Shown: piece after piece, positions 46,203 through 54,708 of the stretch | Numbering within the stretch: the stretch's first letter is position 1 | How the letters are laid out: each line of letters starts with the position of its first letter | The notes under the pieces: generated by a model | Database searches by the model: none | The model's input: the letters and a program-made list of their open reading frames with translations, nothing else | Told to the model about the DNA's origin: nothing | Position numbers and translations under genes: made by a program | Source: LMUY01 sp965198895 | GTDB taxonomy: Bacteria > Pseudomonadota > Alphaproteobacteria > Acetobacterales > Acetobacteraceae | Length of the DNA: 64,000 nucleotides | Assembly (NCBI GenBank): GCA_965198895.1 | Contig: OZ240676.1 | Coordinates: forward strand, 5,270,001 to 5,334,000 | Reading direction: 5' to 3'

Positions 46203-46865
46203 ATGCGGTTCGCGGCGATTTTGGCATTGCTTTCAGTCGCCGCCGGTCCTGCGTTCGCGGCTCCCCCAGCACCACCTCCCCAGACGGATCTACCCCCGTC
46301 CTTGGTGCAAGCACTGGCACGGCCGGACCATGTGGCCGCCTTGCTGCGCGCCGCACACGCCGTCGATCCACCGGGCATGCCCGCCTGCCCCGCCGCGAAC
46401 TACACCACGACCGGCGAGGTGGGAGTGCTCGATCCCTTGCAGACCGACGGCAAGGGCCAGGTGACCGGCGGCGCCATCAAGGAGAGTATGCGGCAGACCG
46501 GTTGCGGCCCAGACCGGCTGTTGAACGCGCTGACCGTCATCCAGCCGGATGGAACGCTGCAAACAAGCGCGCTGCTGCCCGGCAACACCATTACCGACCC
46601 GCAGTTGCAGCAGGACAGCGTGCCCTTCGCAGCTGGGGCGCTGGGCCAAATGCCGGCCGGATGTGAGCAGGGCGGCGTGGTGAACACCCGCTTCGTTGGC
46701 CTTGATGGCGCTCCGCCGGGCACGCGCCCCCTGCCAGGCGCGCCGCCGCGGCCCTGGACCGAGGTCTGGACGTTGCAGGCCTGCGCCAAGCACGCCGACG
46801 TTACGATCCACTTCTCGCCCGACCCAACGGGTACCGAAATTCGCGCGGACCCCGTTGCCCCTTAA
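46203..46865 (+). CDS. Exported hypothetical protein
   Basis: 220 residues from ATG 46203, beginning with a signal peptide (RFAAILALLSVAAGPAFAAPP). The mature protein is rich in Pro and Gly and has five cysteines, in MPACPA, QTGCGPDRLL, MPAGCEQGG and LQACAKHAD, which may form disulphides. The tail EIRADPVAP is acidic. No family recognised. It overlaps the start of the MBL hydrolase gene (TTG 46855), so the two are probably one transcript. Confidence 0.7.
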   Translation: MRFAAILALLSVAAGPAFAAPPAPPPQTDLPPSLVQALARPDHVAALLRAAHAVDPPGMPACPAANYTTTGEVGVLDPLQTDGKGQVTGGAIKESMRQTGCGPDRLLNALTVIQPDGTLQTSALLPGNTITDPQLQQDSVPFAAGALGQMPAGCEQGGVVNTRFVGLDGAPPGTRPLPGAPPRPWTEVWTLQACAKHADVTIHFSPDPTGTEIRADPVAP

Positions 46866-47811
46866 CAAAGCTGCGTCCGATCATTTCGACGGCAAGCGAT
46901 TTTTCAATCCAGGCCAGGCCCCTGCCCGTCACCGGCTGATACAGATCCTGAAATGGCGCTTCGGTGGCGAGCGGCGGGCCTGGTCGCCACTGCCGCTTGA
47001 TCCTGGCCATCCGCCCCCCCCTGCCGGCGTCGCTCCAGGCACCGCGGCGCTCACGTTCATCGGCCACTCCAGCTTCCTGCTGCAACTGCCTGGCATAACC
47101 ATCCTGACCGACCCGGTGTTCAGCGACCGTTGCTCCCCCGTGTCATGGGCCGGACCGAAGCGCGCCCGGCCGCCCGGCCTGGCAATGGCCAAGCTGCCCC
47201 CGATCGACCTCGTGCTCGTGTCGCACAACCATTACGACCACATGGACCTGCCGTCGCTGCGCCACCTGGCGAGCCGCGGCACGCCGGCGGTGATCGGCAC
47301 GGTCGGCAACGAGCCCATCCTGCGCCGGGCCGGGTTTGGCCGCGTGACGACGCTGGACTGGTGGGAGAGCACCACCACGGGTCCGTTCCGCATCACCGCC
47401 ACGCCGGCGCGGCATTTCAGCCGCCGCGGACTGCTCGACGGCAATCGCTCGCTGTGGGCCGGTTTCAGCGTGGCGAGCCCGGACGGCCAGGTGCTGTTCG
47501 CCGGCGATTCCGGAGCCGGGCCGCATTGGACCGCAATCCGCGAGCGGCTCGGCCCGCCGGACCTGGCGTTGATCCCGATCGGCGCCTACGAGCCGCGCTG
47601 GCTGATGGCGCCGGTGCACATGAACCCGGCGGAGGCGATACAGGCGCATCACGACCTGGGCGCGCGCCAATCCATCGGCATGCATTTCGGCACGTTCCAA
47701 CTCACCGACGAGCCAGTGGACGCCCCGCAACGCGCGCTGGCGGACGCGGGTGTGGCGGCCTTCACCACGCTCGGCTTTGGCGAGACGCGCCTGTTCAGCT
47801 TGCGAAGCTGA
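46855..47811 (+). CDS. Metallo-beta-lactamase-fold hydrolase (NAPE-PLD/UlaG-like)
   Basis: 318 residues from TTG 46855, the last start before the conserved SDHFDGKRFFNPG opening of the NAPE-PLD-like branch; 11 bp overlap with the preceding stop. The zinc motif is LVSHNHYDHMDLPSL (HxHxDH), with IGHSSFLLQL upstream, GDSGAG (metal Asp) and MHFGTFQL (last His). In this family substrates range from N-acyl-phosphatidylethanolamine to lactone-phosphates; the FFNP opening favours a phospholipase-D-like hydrolase. No signal peptide. It converges on the aldo/keto reductase gene with a 17-bp overlap. Confidence 0.88.
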   Translation: MPLNKAASDHFDGKRFFNPGQAPARHRLIQILKWRFGGERRAWSPLPLDPGHPPPPAGVAPGTAALTFIGHSSFLLQLPGITILTDPVFSDRCSPVSWAGPKRARPPGLAMAKLPPIDLVLVSHNHYDHMDLPSLRHLASRGTPAVIGTVGNEPILRRAGFGRVTTLDWWESTTTGPFRITATPARHFSRRGLLDGNRSLWAGFSVASPDGQVLFAGDSGAGPHWTAIRERLGPPDLALIPIGAYEPRWLMAPVHMNPAEAIQAHHDLGARQSIGMHFGTFQLTDEPVDAPQRALADAGVAAFTTLGFGETRLFSLRS

Positions 47812-48805
47812 TCCGGCCCTCCAGCGGATACGCCGGGTCGTTGTAGCCCGGCGACGACGGGTGGCCTGCCGCGACCAGTCCGTCCACCAACGCCTCGTCC
47901 TCCGCCGTGAAGACGTAGTCGAGCGCGCCCATGTAGTCCGCCCACTGCTCCTCGGTCCGCGGGCCGCCGATGGCGCCGGTGACCAGCGCGTTGTTCAGCA
48001 CCCAGGCAAAGGCGAACTGACCCGGCGTGATGCCGCGAGCGCGCGCGTGCTCGGCCAGCGTCTGCGCGATATGCAGGCTTTCCGGGCGGAATTCCGTCTC
48101 CATGATCCGCTTGTCCTGCCGCCCCGCACGCGAGCCGGGGTCGGGGGCGGCATCTGGTTGGTACTTGCCGGTCAGCACGCCACGAGCCAGGGGGCTGTAG
48201 GGGAAGATTCCCAGGCCGAGATGCACGCAGGCCGGGATGTGCTCCACCTCGATCATGCGGTTCAGCGCGTTGTACAGCGGCTGGCTGACCACGGGCCGGT
48301 CGATGCCCACCTCGTCGCACAGACGGCAGATCTCGGCCACGCGCCAGGCCCGGTAGTTGGACACGCCGAAATACCGGATGCGCCCGGTGCGCACGAGGTC
48401 CGCCATGGCGTTCACCGTCTCGGACAGCGGCGTCTTATGGTCTTCCTTGTGCAGGTACAGGATGTCGATCGTGTCCACGCCCAGCCGCTTCAGGCTCGCA
48501 TCCGCCGCCGTGAACACGTGCCGGCGCGATGTGCCCGTGGCATTCGGCCCCGTTCCAGTTGGGTTGGCGAGCTTGGTGGCGAGCACCCACCAGTTGCGAT
48601 GCTCGGCGATCGCACGGCCGACGACGCGTTCGCTCTCGCCGCCATTATAGGCGTCGGCGGTGTCGATGAAGTTGGTGCCGGTGTCCCGTGCGCCGTCGAT
48701 GATGCGCTTGGAGGTCGCCTCGTCGGTCGCGCCCCCGAACATCATGGCACCGAGGCAAAGCGGCGAGACTTGCAGACCGGAGCGGCCGAGGGAGTGGTAT
48801 CGCAT
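47795..48805 (-). CDS. Aldo/keto reductase
   Basis: 336 residues, NADPH-dependent TIM-barrel oxidoreductase. ATG 48805 starts YHSLGRSGLQVSPLCLGAM. The catalytic tetrad is visible: Asp and Tyr in IDTADAYNGG, Lys in LATKLANP, His in LYLHKEDH; YSPLARGVLTGKY and the C-terminal cofactor loop (IGGPRTEEQ) complete the fold. The substrate is not predictable. The gene is convergent with the MBL gene and preceded by a family A repeat. Confidence 0.93.
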   Translation of the reverse strand: MRYHSLGRSGLQVSPLCLGAMMFGGATDEATSKRIIDGARDTGTNFIDTADAYNGGESERVVGRAIAEHRNWWVLATKLANPTGTGPNATGTSRRHVFTAADASLKRLGVDTIDILYLHKEDHKTPLSETVNAMADLVRTGRIRYFGVSNYRAWRVAEICRLCDEVGIDRPVVSQPLYNALNRMIEVEHIPACVHLGLGIFPYSPLARGVLTGKYQPDAAPDPGSRAGRQDKRIMETEFRPESLHIAQTLAEHARARGITPGQFAFAWVLNNALVTGAIGGPRTEEQWADYMGALDYVFTAEDEALVDGLVAAGHPSSPGYNDPAYPLEGRISFAS

Positions 48806-48893
48806 GGGGATGGCCTCATGGGTTGAAGCGAGCCAGCCATGGCTCGGGCACGTCATCTTCGCCAGATCGCATCGTCCAGGCAAATACTACTGC

Positions 48894-49032
48894 GGTCATG
48901 CCAGGCCTTGGCCTGGTATCCACGGGCTTCCGCGGACACCGGCCCTGCGTGTTGCGCGCGATGGTGCCGAGCCCTCGTCTTACATCACCAGCCAGTTCCG
49001 TGGATAAAGGTCAAAGCCTTGGCATGACGGTG
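48894..49032. repeat. Family A composite palindromic repeat, copy 2
   Basis: Left arm CGGTCATGCCAGGC...GCCTGGTATCCACGGG at 48894-48926, right arm TTCCGTGGATAAAGGTCAA...GGCATGACGGT at about 48996-49032. It lies between the aldo/keto reductase start and the end of the Uma2 pseudogene, in a 256-bp intergenic stretch with no other feature seen. Confidence 0.8.
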
Positions 49033-49061
49033 ATCAGAAAGACGCTGTAAGTGCCTAGGAG

Positions 49062-49510
49062 CTAGGCTGCACCGTCCGGCAGTTCCGGTAGCGCGACGCC
49101 GACGTAGAGGTCGTCGAGCGGCACGCTGATCCCGAGCTCCGGAAATGCCAGCGTGTCCCCGGCGGCGAGTACCTGGCCCGACCAGCCGTCGCTCAGCCTG
49201 GCGAATACGGTCGCCGCGACCCGGTCCTGCTCGAGCATTACGTAGCGTTGAACGGAGGGCGTGGCCTGGTATTCGCGCGCCTTGACGATCCGGTCGGTTC
49301 CGGCCGTCGACGGGCTCAAAACCTCGAAAACGACGACGGGCGTGCTGGTTCCAAGGTCCCGATTGTCTTGCGGCCCACAAACGACGGTGCCGTCGGGATA
49401 CCGGACGCTGGTGTCGAGCCGAAGCTGAAAGTCGCTGCCGATGAATAGGCAGGGCGTGCCACGGAGCGCGCCTGGCGCTGTTCCCAGTCCAGGAACTCCG
49501 CCATCGTCAT
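49062..49510 (-). pseudogene. Uma2-family (DUF820) nuclease, internally deleted and frameshifted
   Basis: The normal N-terminus MTMAEFLDWEQRQ starts at ATG 49510, then the reading changes frame. The rest of the family sequence (GSDFQLRLDTSVRYPDGTVV, VVVFEVLSPSTAGTDRIVKA, to the TAG at 49062) is in another frame. About 40 residues normally found between them are gone, including the YEFxxG part of the Uma2 core. Both halves are clear, so this is a deletion plus frameshift near 49465, not a sequencing ambiguity in a simple run. A shorter product from an internal start would lack half the fold. Confidence 0.82.
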
Positions 49511-49574
49511 CTAACTGCGAAGGGCGCTGCTCATGGGAGGAGTATAGCAGGCTCGCCCCAGTCCGTCAGCGAGA

Positions 49575-50576
49575 TCAGGCGCGCGCCTTGAGGAACCCCA
49601 CCAGCCGCTCGGCCTCGGCGACGATCGGCTCGGCGATGGCGGCGGCGCGCTCCGCCCCCTGCCCCAGCCGGCGATCGATCGTGCCGGGGTCGGCCAACCA
49701 CCGCTGCGTCTCGGCGGCGATCGGGGCCAGCTTCTCGACCAGCAGGGCCGCCAGCGCGTCCTTGAACGGGCCGAAATTCTTGCCGCCGAAATCGCGCAGG
49801 ACGCCGGCATGATCGGTGTCGGTCAGGGCCGCGTAGATGCCGACCAGGTTGCGCGCTTCCGGGCGGTGCTCCAGCAGGCGCGCCTCCTCGGGCAGCGGCT
49901 CCGGATCGGTCTTGGCGCGGCGGATCTTGGACGCGATCGTGTCGGCGTCGTCGGTCAGGTTGATGCGGCTCATGTCCGACGCGTCGGACTTGCTCATCTT
50001 CTTGGTGCCGTCGCGCAGGCTCATCACGCGGGCCGCCACGCCCAGGATCAGCGGCTCGATCTGCGGGAAATACTCGACGCCGTAATCATGGTTGAACTTT
50101 TGCGCGATGTCGTTGGCCAACTCCAGATGCTGGCGCTGGTCGTCGCCGACCGGCACGCGGGTCGCGTGGTAGGCGTGGATGTCCGCTGCCATCAGGTTCG
50201 GATACACGTACAACCCGGCGGACACGTTTTCCTGGTTCTTGCCGGCCTTGTCCTTGAACTGCGTCATCCGGTTCAGCCAGCCGAGCCGGGCGACGCAGTT
50301 GAAGATCCAGCTCAGCCGCACGTGGGCATACACCGCCGACTGGTGGAACAGGATCGAGCGGTCGTCGATGCCGCAGGCCAGGAAGGTGGCCGCCATCTCA
50401 CGCGTGGCCTGCGCCAGGGTCGCCGGGTCCTGCCACTGGGTGATGGCGTGCAGATCCACCACGCAATAGATGCACTCGTTGTCGTCCTGCAGCGCCACCC
50501 AGTTGCGGAGCGCGCCGAGATAATTGCCGAGGGTCGGAATGCCGGAGGGCTGGATGCCCGAGAAAATGCGTTGCAT
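49575..50576 (-). CDS. trpS: Tryptophanyl-tRNA synthetase
   Basis: 333 residues from ATG 50576 (MQRIFSGIQPSG). Class I signatures: GIPTLGNYLGALRNW (the HIGH equivalent) and KKMSKSDASD. MTQFKDKAGKNQENVSAGLYVYP and DDQRQHLELANDIAQKFN are strongly conserved TrpRS segments. Normal length. In many alphaproteobacteria trpS lies directly after murJ; here two small rightward genes separate them. Confidence 0.97.
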   Translation of the reverse strand: MQRIFSGIQPSGIPTLGNYLGALRNWVALQDDNECIYCVVDLHAITQWQDPATLAQATREMAATFLACGIDDRSILFHQSAVYAHVRLSWIFNCVARLGWLNRMTQFKDKAGKNQENVSAGLYVYPNLMAADIHAYHATRVPVGDDQRQHLELANDIAQKFNHDYGVEYFPQIEPLILGVAARVMSLRDGTKKMSKSDASDMSRINLTDDADTIASKIRRAKTDPEPLPEEARLLEHRPEARNLVGIYAALTDTDHAGVLRDFGGKNFGPFKDALAALLVEKLAPIAAETQRWLADPGTIDRRLGQGAERAAAIAEPIVAEAERLVGFLKARA

Positions 50577-50716
50577 GCGGCCTGTTCTCCCCGGCCCATT
50601 TCCCAAGGTCAAGTGCCCGGCGCCCATTACATTACACCGATCTGAGCGGCCGGATTACAAAGAATACGCCTTCGTATCCGGACAGAACGAACCCCCGTCG
50701 TTGCTGTTCTAGGACT

Positions 50717-50730
50717 GGCTCGCCCGAGCC
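50717..50730. promoter_or_regulatory. Small palindrome upstream of the PRC-barrel gene
   Basis: GGCTCG-CC-CGAGCC, a 6-bp inverted repeat, sits 16 bp before the ATG at 50746, just ahead of the AGGAGG Shine-Dalgarno. It could be an operator or a translation-control hairpin; nothing more supports it. Confidence 0.3.
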
Positions 50731-50745
50731 TAACAGGAGGTTATC

Positions 50746-51366
50746 ATGAATAAGACGATTGCGATGACTGCAGCTGGTCTTTTGTTGTCTTCGGCCGCGG
50801 CGATGGCGCAAACGCCGGCCACCCAATCCCAGCAGCCCAGCACGCCACCAGCGATGAATGCCACCCCGCTTCGCCAGGAAATGACCCAGAGCCTGCAGAA
50901 ATCCGGCTTCACCGATGTGAAGGTCGTGCCCGACTCCTTCTTCGTGCAGGCGAAGGACAAGTCCGGCAATCCCGTGTCGATGCTGATCAGCCCCAACTCC
51001 GTGACCGAATTGGTGGATGCGGCCAATCAGGGCAGCGCCAGCGCGCCGGGTAGCCAGGCCGGCACCCCCTTCGTCAGCAATGCCGGCGGCGACATGTTGA
51101 GTTCCAAGTTGATCGGGACCGACGTCCACAACGCCACCAATCAGGATATCGGCACGATCAAGGACGTGGCGGTCAAGAGCGGCCGGGTGCAAGCCTATGT
51201 GCTGAGCGTGGGCGGTTTCCTCGGCATGGGCGACCACTACGTGGCGGTTTCGCCGCAGGCGCTGACCATCAACTATGACACCAACTCGAAGTCCCCCCAC
51301 GCCACCATGAACACGACCGAGGCGCAGCTCAGGGCCGCGCCTGCGTTCCAGTATGCCAACGGCTAA
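50746..51366 (+). CDS. Exported PRC-barrel protein
   Basis: 206 residues with a signal peptide (IAMTAAGLLLSSAAAMAQ). After a Gln/Pro-rich linker comes a region with QEMTQSLQKSGFTDVKVVPDSFFVQAKD, then a C-terminal PRC-barrel-like domain (LIGTDVHNATNQDIGTIKDV...VLSVGGFLGMGDHYVAV). Such exported PRC-barrel proteins are common in alphaproteobacteria, often under stress control; the ligand is unknown. AGGAGG lies 7 bp before the ATG. A small exported protein follows after 15 bp. Confidence 0.85.
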   Translation: MNKTIAMTAAGLLLSSAAAMAQTPATQSQQPSTPPAMNATPLRQEMTQSLQKSGFTDVKVVPDSFFVQAKDKSGNPVSMLISPNSVTELVDAANQGSASAPGSQAGTPFVSNAGGDMLSSKLIGTDVHNATNQDIGTIKDVAVKSGRVQAYVLSVGGFLGMGDHYVAVSPQALTINYDTNSKSPHATMNTTEAQLRAAPAFQYANG

Positions 51367-51381
51367 GCAGGGGATCGTGCG

Positions 51382-51720
51382 ATGAGGCTTACGTTCAAGG
51401 CAAGCCTGGCCGCCCTGCTACTGGCAGGGAGCTTCACCGTGGCGGGCACCGCCTATGCGTTCGAATCCACGCCGATGGAGCGGGCCGAGCTGGATCAGCT
51501 CTCGCCGCAGCTCCGGCAGGACGTGGAGGCACGGATGGTCAGCGGCCAATCCGTCCACGGCGTGTTGGACACGATGCTGCTCAACCGGGTTTCGAGCGAC
51601 TTCGCGACCCGCAGGATCGTGGCCACCGACTTCCAACGCGGTGACGTCGTGGTGGAGGGTACGAACGGCCAGCTGAAGGTCTTCCCGTTCGACACGGCGA
51701 CCCTCGTCATACGCAAGTAA
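51382..51720 (+). CDS. Small exported hypothetical protein
   Basis: 112 residues with a signal peptide (LAALLLAGSFTVAGTAYA). The mature part is a compact helix-plus-strand domain: ERAELDQLSPQLRQDVEARM, VHGVLDTMLLNRVSS, then VVVEGTNGQLKVFPFDTATLVIRK. No family recognised. It is likely co-transcribed with the PRC-barrel gene, and a perfect hairpin follows. Confidence 0.75.
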   Translation: MRLTFKASLAALLLAGSFTVAGTAYAFESTPMERAELDQLSPQLRQDVEARMVSGQSVHGVLDTMLLNRVSSDFATRRIVATDFQRGDVVVEGTNGQLKVFPFDTATLVIRK

Positions 51721-51727
51721 GGATGGC

Positions 51728-51755
51728 AGCCCGGCCGCACGATAGCGGCCGGGCT
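51728..51755. terminator. Perfect hairpin between convergent genes
   Basis: AGCCCGGCCGC (51728-51738) pairs fully with GCGGCCGGGCT (51745-51755), loop ACGATA. It lies between the end of the small exported gene and the end of murJ and can end both transcripts, although a T-run is missing. Confidence 0.7.
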
Positions 51756-51760
51756 GAGCC

Positions 51761-53308
51761 TCAGGCGGCCCGGCGGCTCCTGAGCCGTGCCCCGAGCTCG
51801 CGGACATCGAATGCTCCCAGCGCCAGCCCGGCGACCCCGTATGCCAGCACCCCGGCGCCGATCAGCCCCGCCAAACCAGCCCAGCGAAACCAGTGCTCCA
51901 TCGTCGCCGGATTGAGCCCCCGGCTCTGCACCAGCCAAAGCGTGGCGGCCATCGCGAGCGCGGCGGCGCCGATCCGGGGCAGCTTGCGCCGCAACCGGGC
52001 GTCCGCGACCAGGAAGCCGCGGCGATGCAACATCACCGCCAACGCGCCCACGTTGAACATCGCCGCCAGGCTGGTGGCGAGCGCGGGCCCGACATGCTGC
52101 AGCGGGATGAACAGGGCCAGGTTCAACGCGAAGTTCAGCACCAGCGTGATCATGCCGATGCGGACCGGCGTGGTGGTGTCGCTGCGGGCGAAAAAGGCGG
52201 GCGCCAGCACCTTCACCAGCACGAAAAACGGCAGCCCGAGCGCATAGGCAGCCAGCGATTGCGACGCCAGATAGGCCGACTCCAGTGAGAACGCGCCGCG
52301 TTGGAACAGCACGGCAAGAATTGGATATCCGGCCACGATCAAGGCGAGCGCCGCCGGCACCGTCAGCACCAGCGCGAACTCCAGCGCCCGGTTCAGCGTC
52401 GCGATCGGCGCGTTCGGGTCCGGGCCGCGCACCTGGCGGGACAGCAGCGGCAGCAGCGCCGTGCCCACCGCCGCCCCGATGGTGCCGAGCGGCAATTGGT
52501 TCACCCGGTCGGCATAGTACAGCAGCGAGATCGCACCCGGCGGCAGCAAGCTGCTCACGATCACGTCCACGACCTGGTTCAGCTGCATCGCCGACGCGCC
52601 GACCAGGCCCGGCCCCATCCGCCGCAGCAGGATCCGCATCGCCGGCGTCAGGCGCGGCCGCGGGATCGCGAGCGGCATCCCAGCCCGCCGTGTTGCCCAG
52701 ACCAGCAGCGCCAACTGCGCCACCCCAGCCGTCGACACCCCCCAGGCCAGCGCATGGCCGACGGTGGGCACGTAGCGGGTCAGCAGCAGCATCGCCGCGA
52801 TCGAAGACACGTTGTACAACATCGGCGCCGCCGCGGCGGCGGCGAAATGGTCGAGACCGTTCAGCACGCCGGAGAGCAGGGCCGCCACGCAGATCAGGAT
52901 CAGATACGGGAAGGTGATCCGCGCCAGGTCCACCGCCAGCTGGAATTTGCCCGGCTCCTCGGTGAAGCCCGGCGCCAGCACATGCATGATGGCGGGCATG
53001 AAGATCTCGCCCAGCACGGTCAGTCCCAGCAGCCAGAACGCCAGCACGCTGATCGCTTGCTGGGCGAAGCTCTTGGCCGCCTCGTGTCCCTCGGTCGCCA
53101 GCAGCCCGGTGAATTCCGGCACGAAGGCGGCGTTGAACGCGCCCTCGCCGAACAGGCGGCGGAACATGTTGGGCAGCTTGTTCGCCACGAAGAACGCGTC
53201 CGCGACGCCGCCGGTCCCAGCGAGGGCGGCGATCAGCATATCGCGCGCGAAGCCGAGCAGGCGGGACCCCATGGTCCAGCCGCCGACAGTGATGATGCCG
53301 CGGAGCAT
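51761..53308 (-). CDS. murJ: Lipid II flippase MurJ
   Basis: 515 residues from ATG 53308 with about fourteen membrane helices. It moves lipid II to the periplasmic face for peptidoglycan synthesis. The MVIN signature is clear: FARDMLIAALAGTGGVADAF, NKLPNMFRRLFGEGAFNAAFVPEF and ADRVNQLPLGTIGAAVGTALLPLLS (with the essential charged positions). RGAFSLESAYLASQSLAAYALGLP follows. Downstream of cfa on the same strand but separated by a terminator-like hairpin. Confidence 0.96.
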   Translation of the reverse strand: MLRGIITVGGWTMGSRLLGFARDMLIAALAGTGGVADAFFVANKLPNMFRRLFGEGAFNAAFVPEFTGLLATEGHEAAKSFAQQAISVLAFWLLGLTVLGEIFMPAIMHVLAPGFTEEPGKFQLAVDLARITFPYLILICVAALLSGVLNGLDHFAAAAAAPMLYNVSSIAAMLLLTRYVPTVGHALAWGVSTAGVAQLALLVWATRRAGMPLAIPRPRLTPAMRILLRRMGPGLVGASAMQLNQVVDVIVSSLLPPGAISLLYYADRVNQLPLGTIGAAVGTALLPLLSRQVRGPDPNAPIATLNRALEFALVLTVPAALALIVAGYPILAVLFQRGAFSLESAYLASQSLAAYALGLPFFVLVKVLAPAFFARSDTTTPVRIGMITLVLNFALNLALFIPLQHVGPALATSLAAMFNVGALAVMLHRRGFLVADARLRRKLPRIGAAALAMAATLWLVQSRGLNPATMEHWFRWAGLAGLIGAGVLAYGVAGLALGAFDVRELGARLRSRRAA

Positions 53309-53360
53309 GGCGCAGGGCATACCCCGCCGCCCGGAGGCAACACAACAGACGCCAAAGTAA

Positions 53361-53399
53361 GCTCCTCCCTCTCCCGTGGAGAACGGGATAGGGAGGAGC
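53361..53399 (-). terminator. Terminator-like hairpin after cfa
   Basis: In the direction of cfa transcription GCTCCTCCCTATCCCG pairs with CGGGAGAGGGAGGAGC (one mismatch) around a 7-nt loop, 2 bp after the stop, followed by TTACTTT. The CCCTCTCCC/GGGATAGGG arms recall the family B repeats, so a repeat may have become the terminator. Confidence 0.7.
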
Positions 53400-53401
53400 G
53401 G

Positions 53402-54634
53402 TCAGTCGGCGGCTTCCATCCACCGCCCACCCCGCTCCGCCTGGCCGATGTAGTCGCGGGTCAGCGGGACCGTGGTGAGCTGGCGCGACAGCTGCACCTG
53501 GAACACCACCTCGCCCGAGTAGCGGAAGGCCAGTTCACAGCCGGCCAGATAGAACTCGAACATCCGGCAGAACCGCTCGTCGTACAGCGCCTTCACCGCC
53601 TCGCGGTTCTGCTCGAACCGGTCCCGCCAGTGCCGCAGGGTGCGCGCGTAGTGCAGCCGCAGCACCTCCACGTCGGTCGCGATCAGCCCCGAGGCCTCGA
53701 TGCCCGGCATCACCTCGCTGAGCGACGGCGAGTAGCCGCCCGGGAAGATGTATTTGGTGAGCCAAGGGTTGGTGGCGGCCGGCGGGGCGGCGCTGCCGAT
53801 GAAGTGCATCAAGGCGACTCCGTCATCCGCGAGGCAGCCCTGCAGCGTGTTGAAGAACGTGCGGTAATGCGTCACCCCGACATGCTCGAACATGCCGACG
53901 GACACGACCCGGTCGAACTGCTGGCCCACCGCGCGGTAGTCCAGCAGCTCGAATTTCACCCGGTGTGACAGCCCCGCCGCCTCCGCCCGCGCCCGCGCCG
54001 CCGCGAGCTGCTCGGTGGACAGAGTGATGCCGGTGACCCGGGCGCCATAATCCCGTGCCAGGGTCAGTGCCATGCCGCCCCAGCCGCAGCCGATGTCCAG
54101 CACGGTCAGGTTCGGCCGGTCGAGCAACAGCTTGGCCGCGATGTGGCGTTTCTTCGCCACCTGGGCGGCCTCCAGAGTTTCGTCGCCACGGGGGAAATAG
54201 GCGCAGGAGTACTGCCAGTCCTCGTCGAGGAACAGGCTGTAGAGCTCGCTGTTCAAATCATAGTGGTGCGCCACGTTGCGCCGCGACCGGCCGGCCGGGT
54301 TGAACTGCGATAGCCGCCGGAACAGCTTGCGTCCCAACTGGGTTACCCGCAGCGCCGGCATGCTGCCGCCCTGCGCGAGGTTCATCACCAGCACCTCGAG
54401 CACGTCGTAGATGGTGCAGCCGATCGGCTCGAACCCGCCATCCATATAGGCCTCGCCCACCGCCAAGGCCGGATTGAGCACCAGCCGGCGGATTGCCGCC
54501 CCGTCGCGGAGCGCCACCGCGGCCGATGGCTGCGCATCGGTTCCCAACACGCTGCGACTGCCGTCCGGCCACCGCAATTCCAGCCGGCCATGCCGGACCA
54601 GTCGCGAGAACGCAGCCTCGAACGCCCGTTTCAC
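53402..54634 (-). CDS. cfa: Cyclopropane-fatty-acyl-phospholipid synthase
   Basis: 410 residues from GTG 54634. It transfers a methylene group from S-adenosylmethionine to membrane unsaturated fatty acids, which protects against acid and stress. An N-terminal DUF/lipid-binding part (LNPALAVGEAYMDGGFE), then VAHHYDLNSELYSLFLDEDWQYS, the SAM site LDIGCGWGGMALTLA, GMFEHVG (carbonate-binding Glu/His) and MFEFYLAGCELAF with the conserved Cys. All are present. GTG is chosen over the longer frame because GGAGGC lies 6 bp upstream. Confidence 0.94.
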   Translation of the reverse strand: MKRAFEAAFSRLVRHGRLELRWPDGSRSVLGTDAQPSAAVALRDGAAIRRLVLNPALAVGEAYMDGGFEPIGCTIYDVLEVLVMNLAQGGSMPALRVTQLGRKLFRRLSQFNPAGRSRRNVAHHYDLNSELYSLFLDEDWQYSCAYFPRGDETLEAAQVAKKRHIAAKLLLDRPNLTVLDIGCGWGGMALTLARDYGARVTGITLSTEQLAAARARAEAAGLSHRVKFELLDYRAVGQQFDRVVSVGMFEHVGVTHYRTFFNTLQGCLADDGVALMHFIGSAAPPAATNPWLTKYIFPGGYSPSLSEVMPGIEASGLIATDVEVLRLHYARTLRHWRDRFEQNREAVKALYDERFCRMFEFYLAGCELAFRYSGEVVFQVQLSRQLTTVPLTRDYIGQAERGGRWMEAAD

Positions 54635-54640
54635 CCTATT

Positions 54641-54646
54641 GCCTCC
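54641..54646 (-). promoter_or_regulatory. Shine-Dalgarno GGAGGC deciding the cfa GTG start
   Basis: Read on the minus strand, GGAGGC stands 6 bp before GTG 54634. Longer open sequence upstream carries no family-like residues, so this fixes the start. Confidence 0.7.
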
Positions 54647-54708
54647 GCCAAAATGGGGCTGAAACCGAAGCACCAATCGGGCGGGTGATCTACAACAGGT
54701 GTTGGTTG

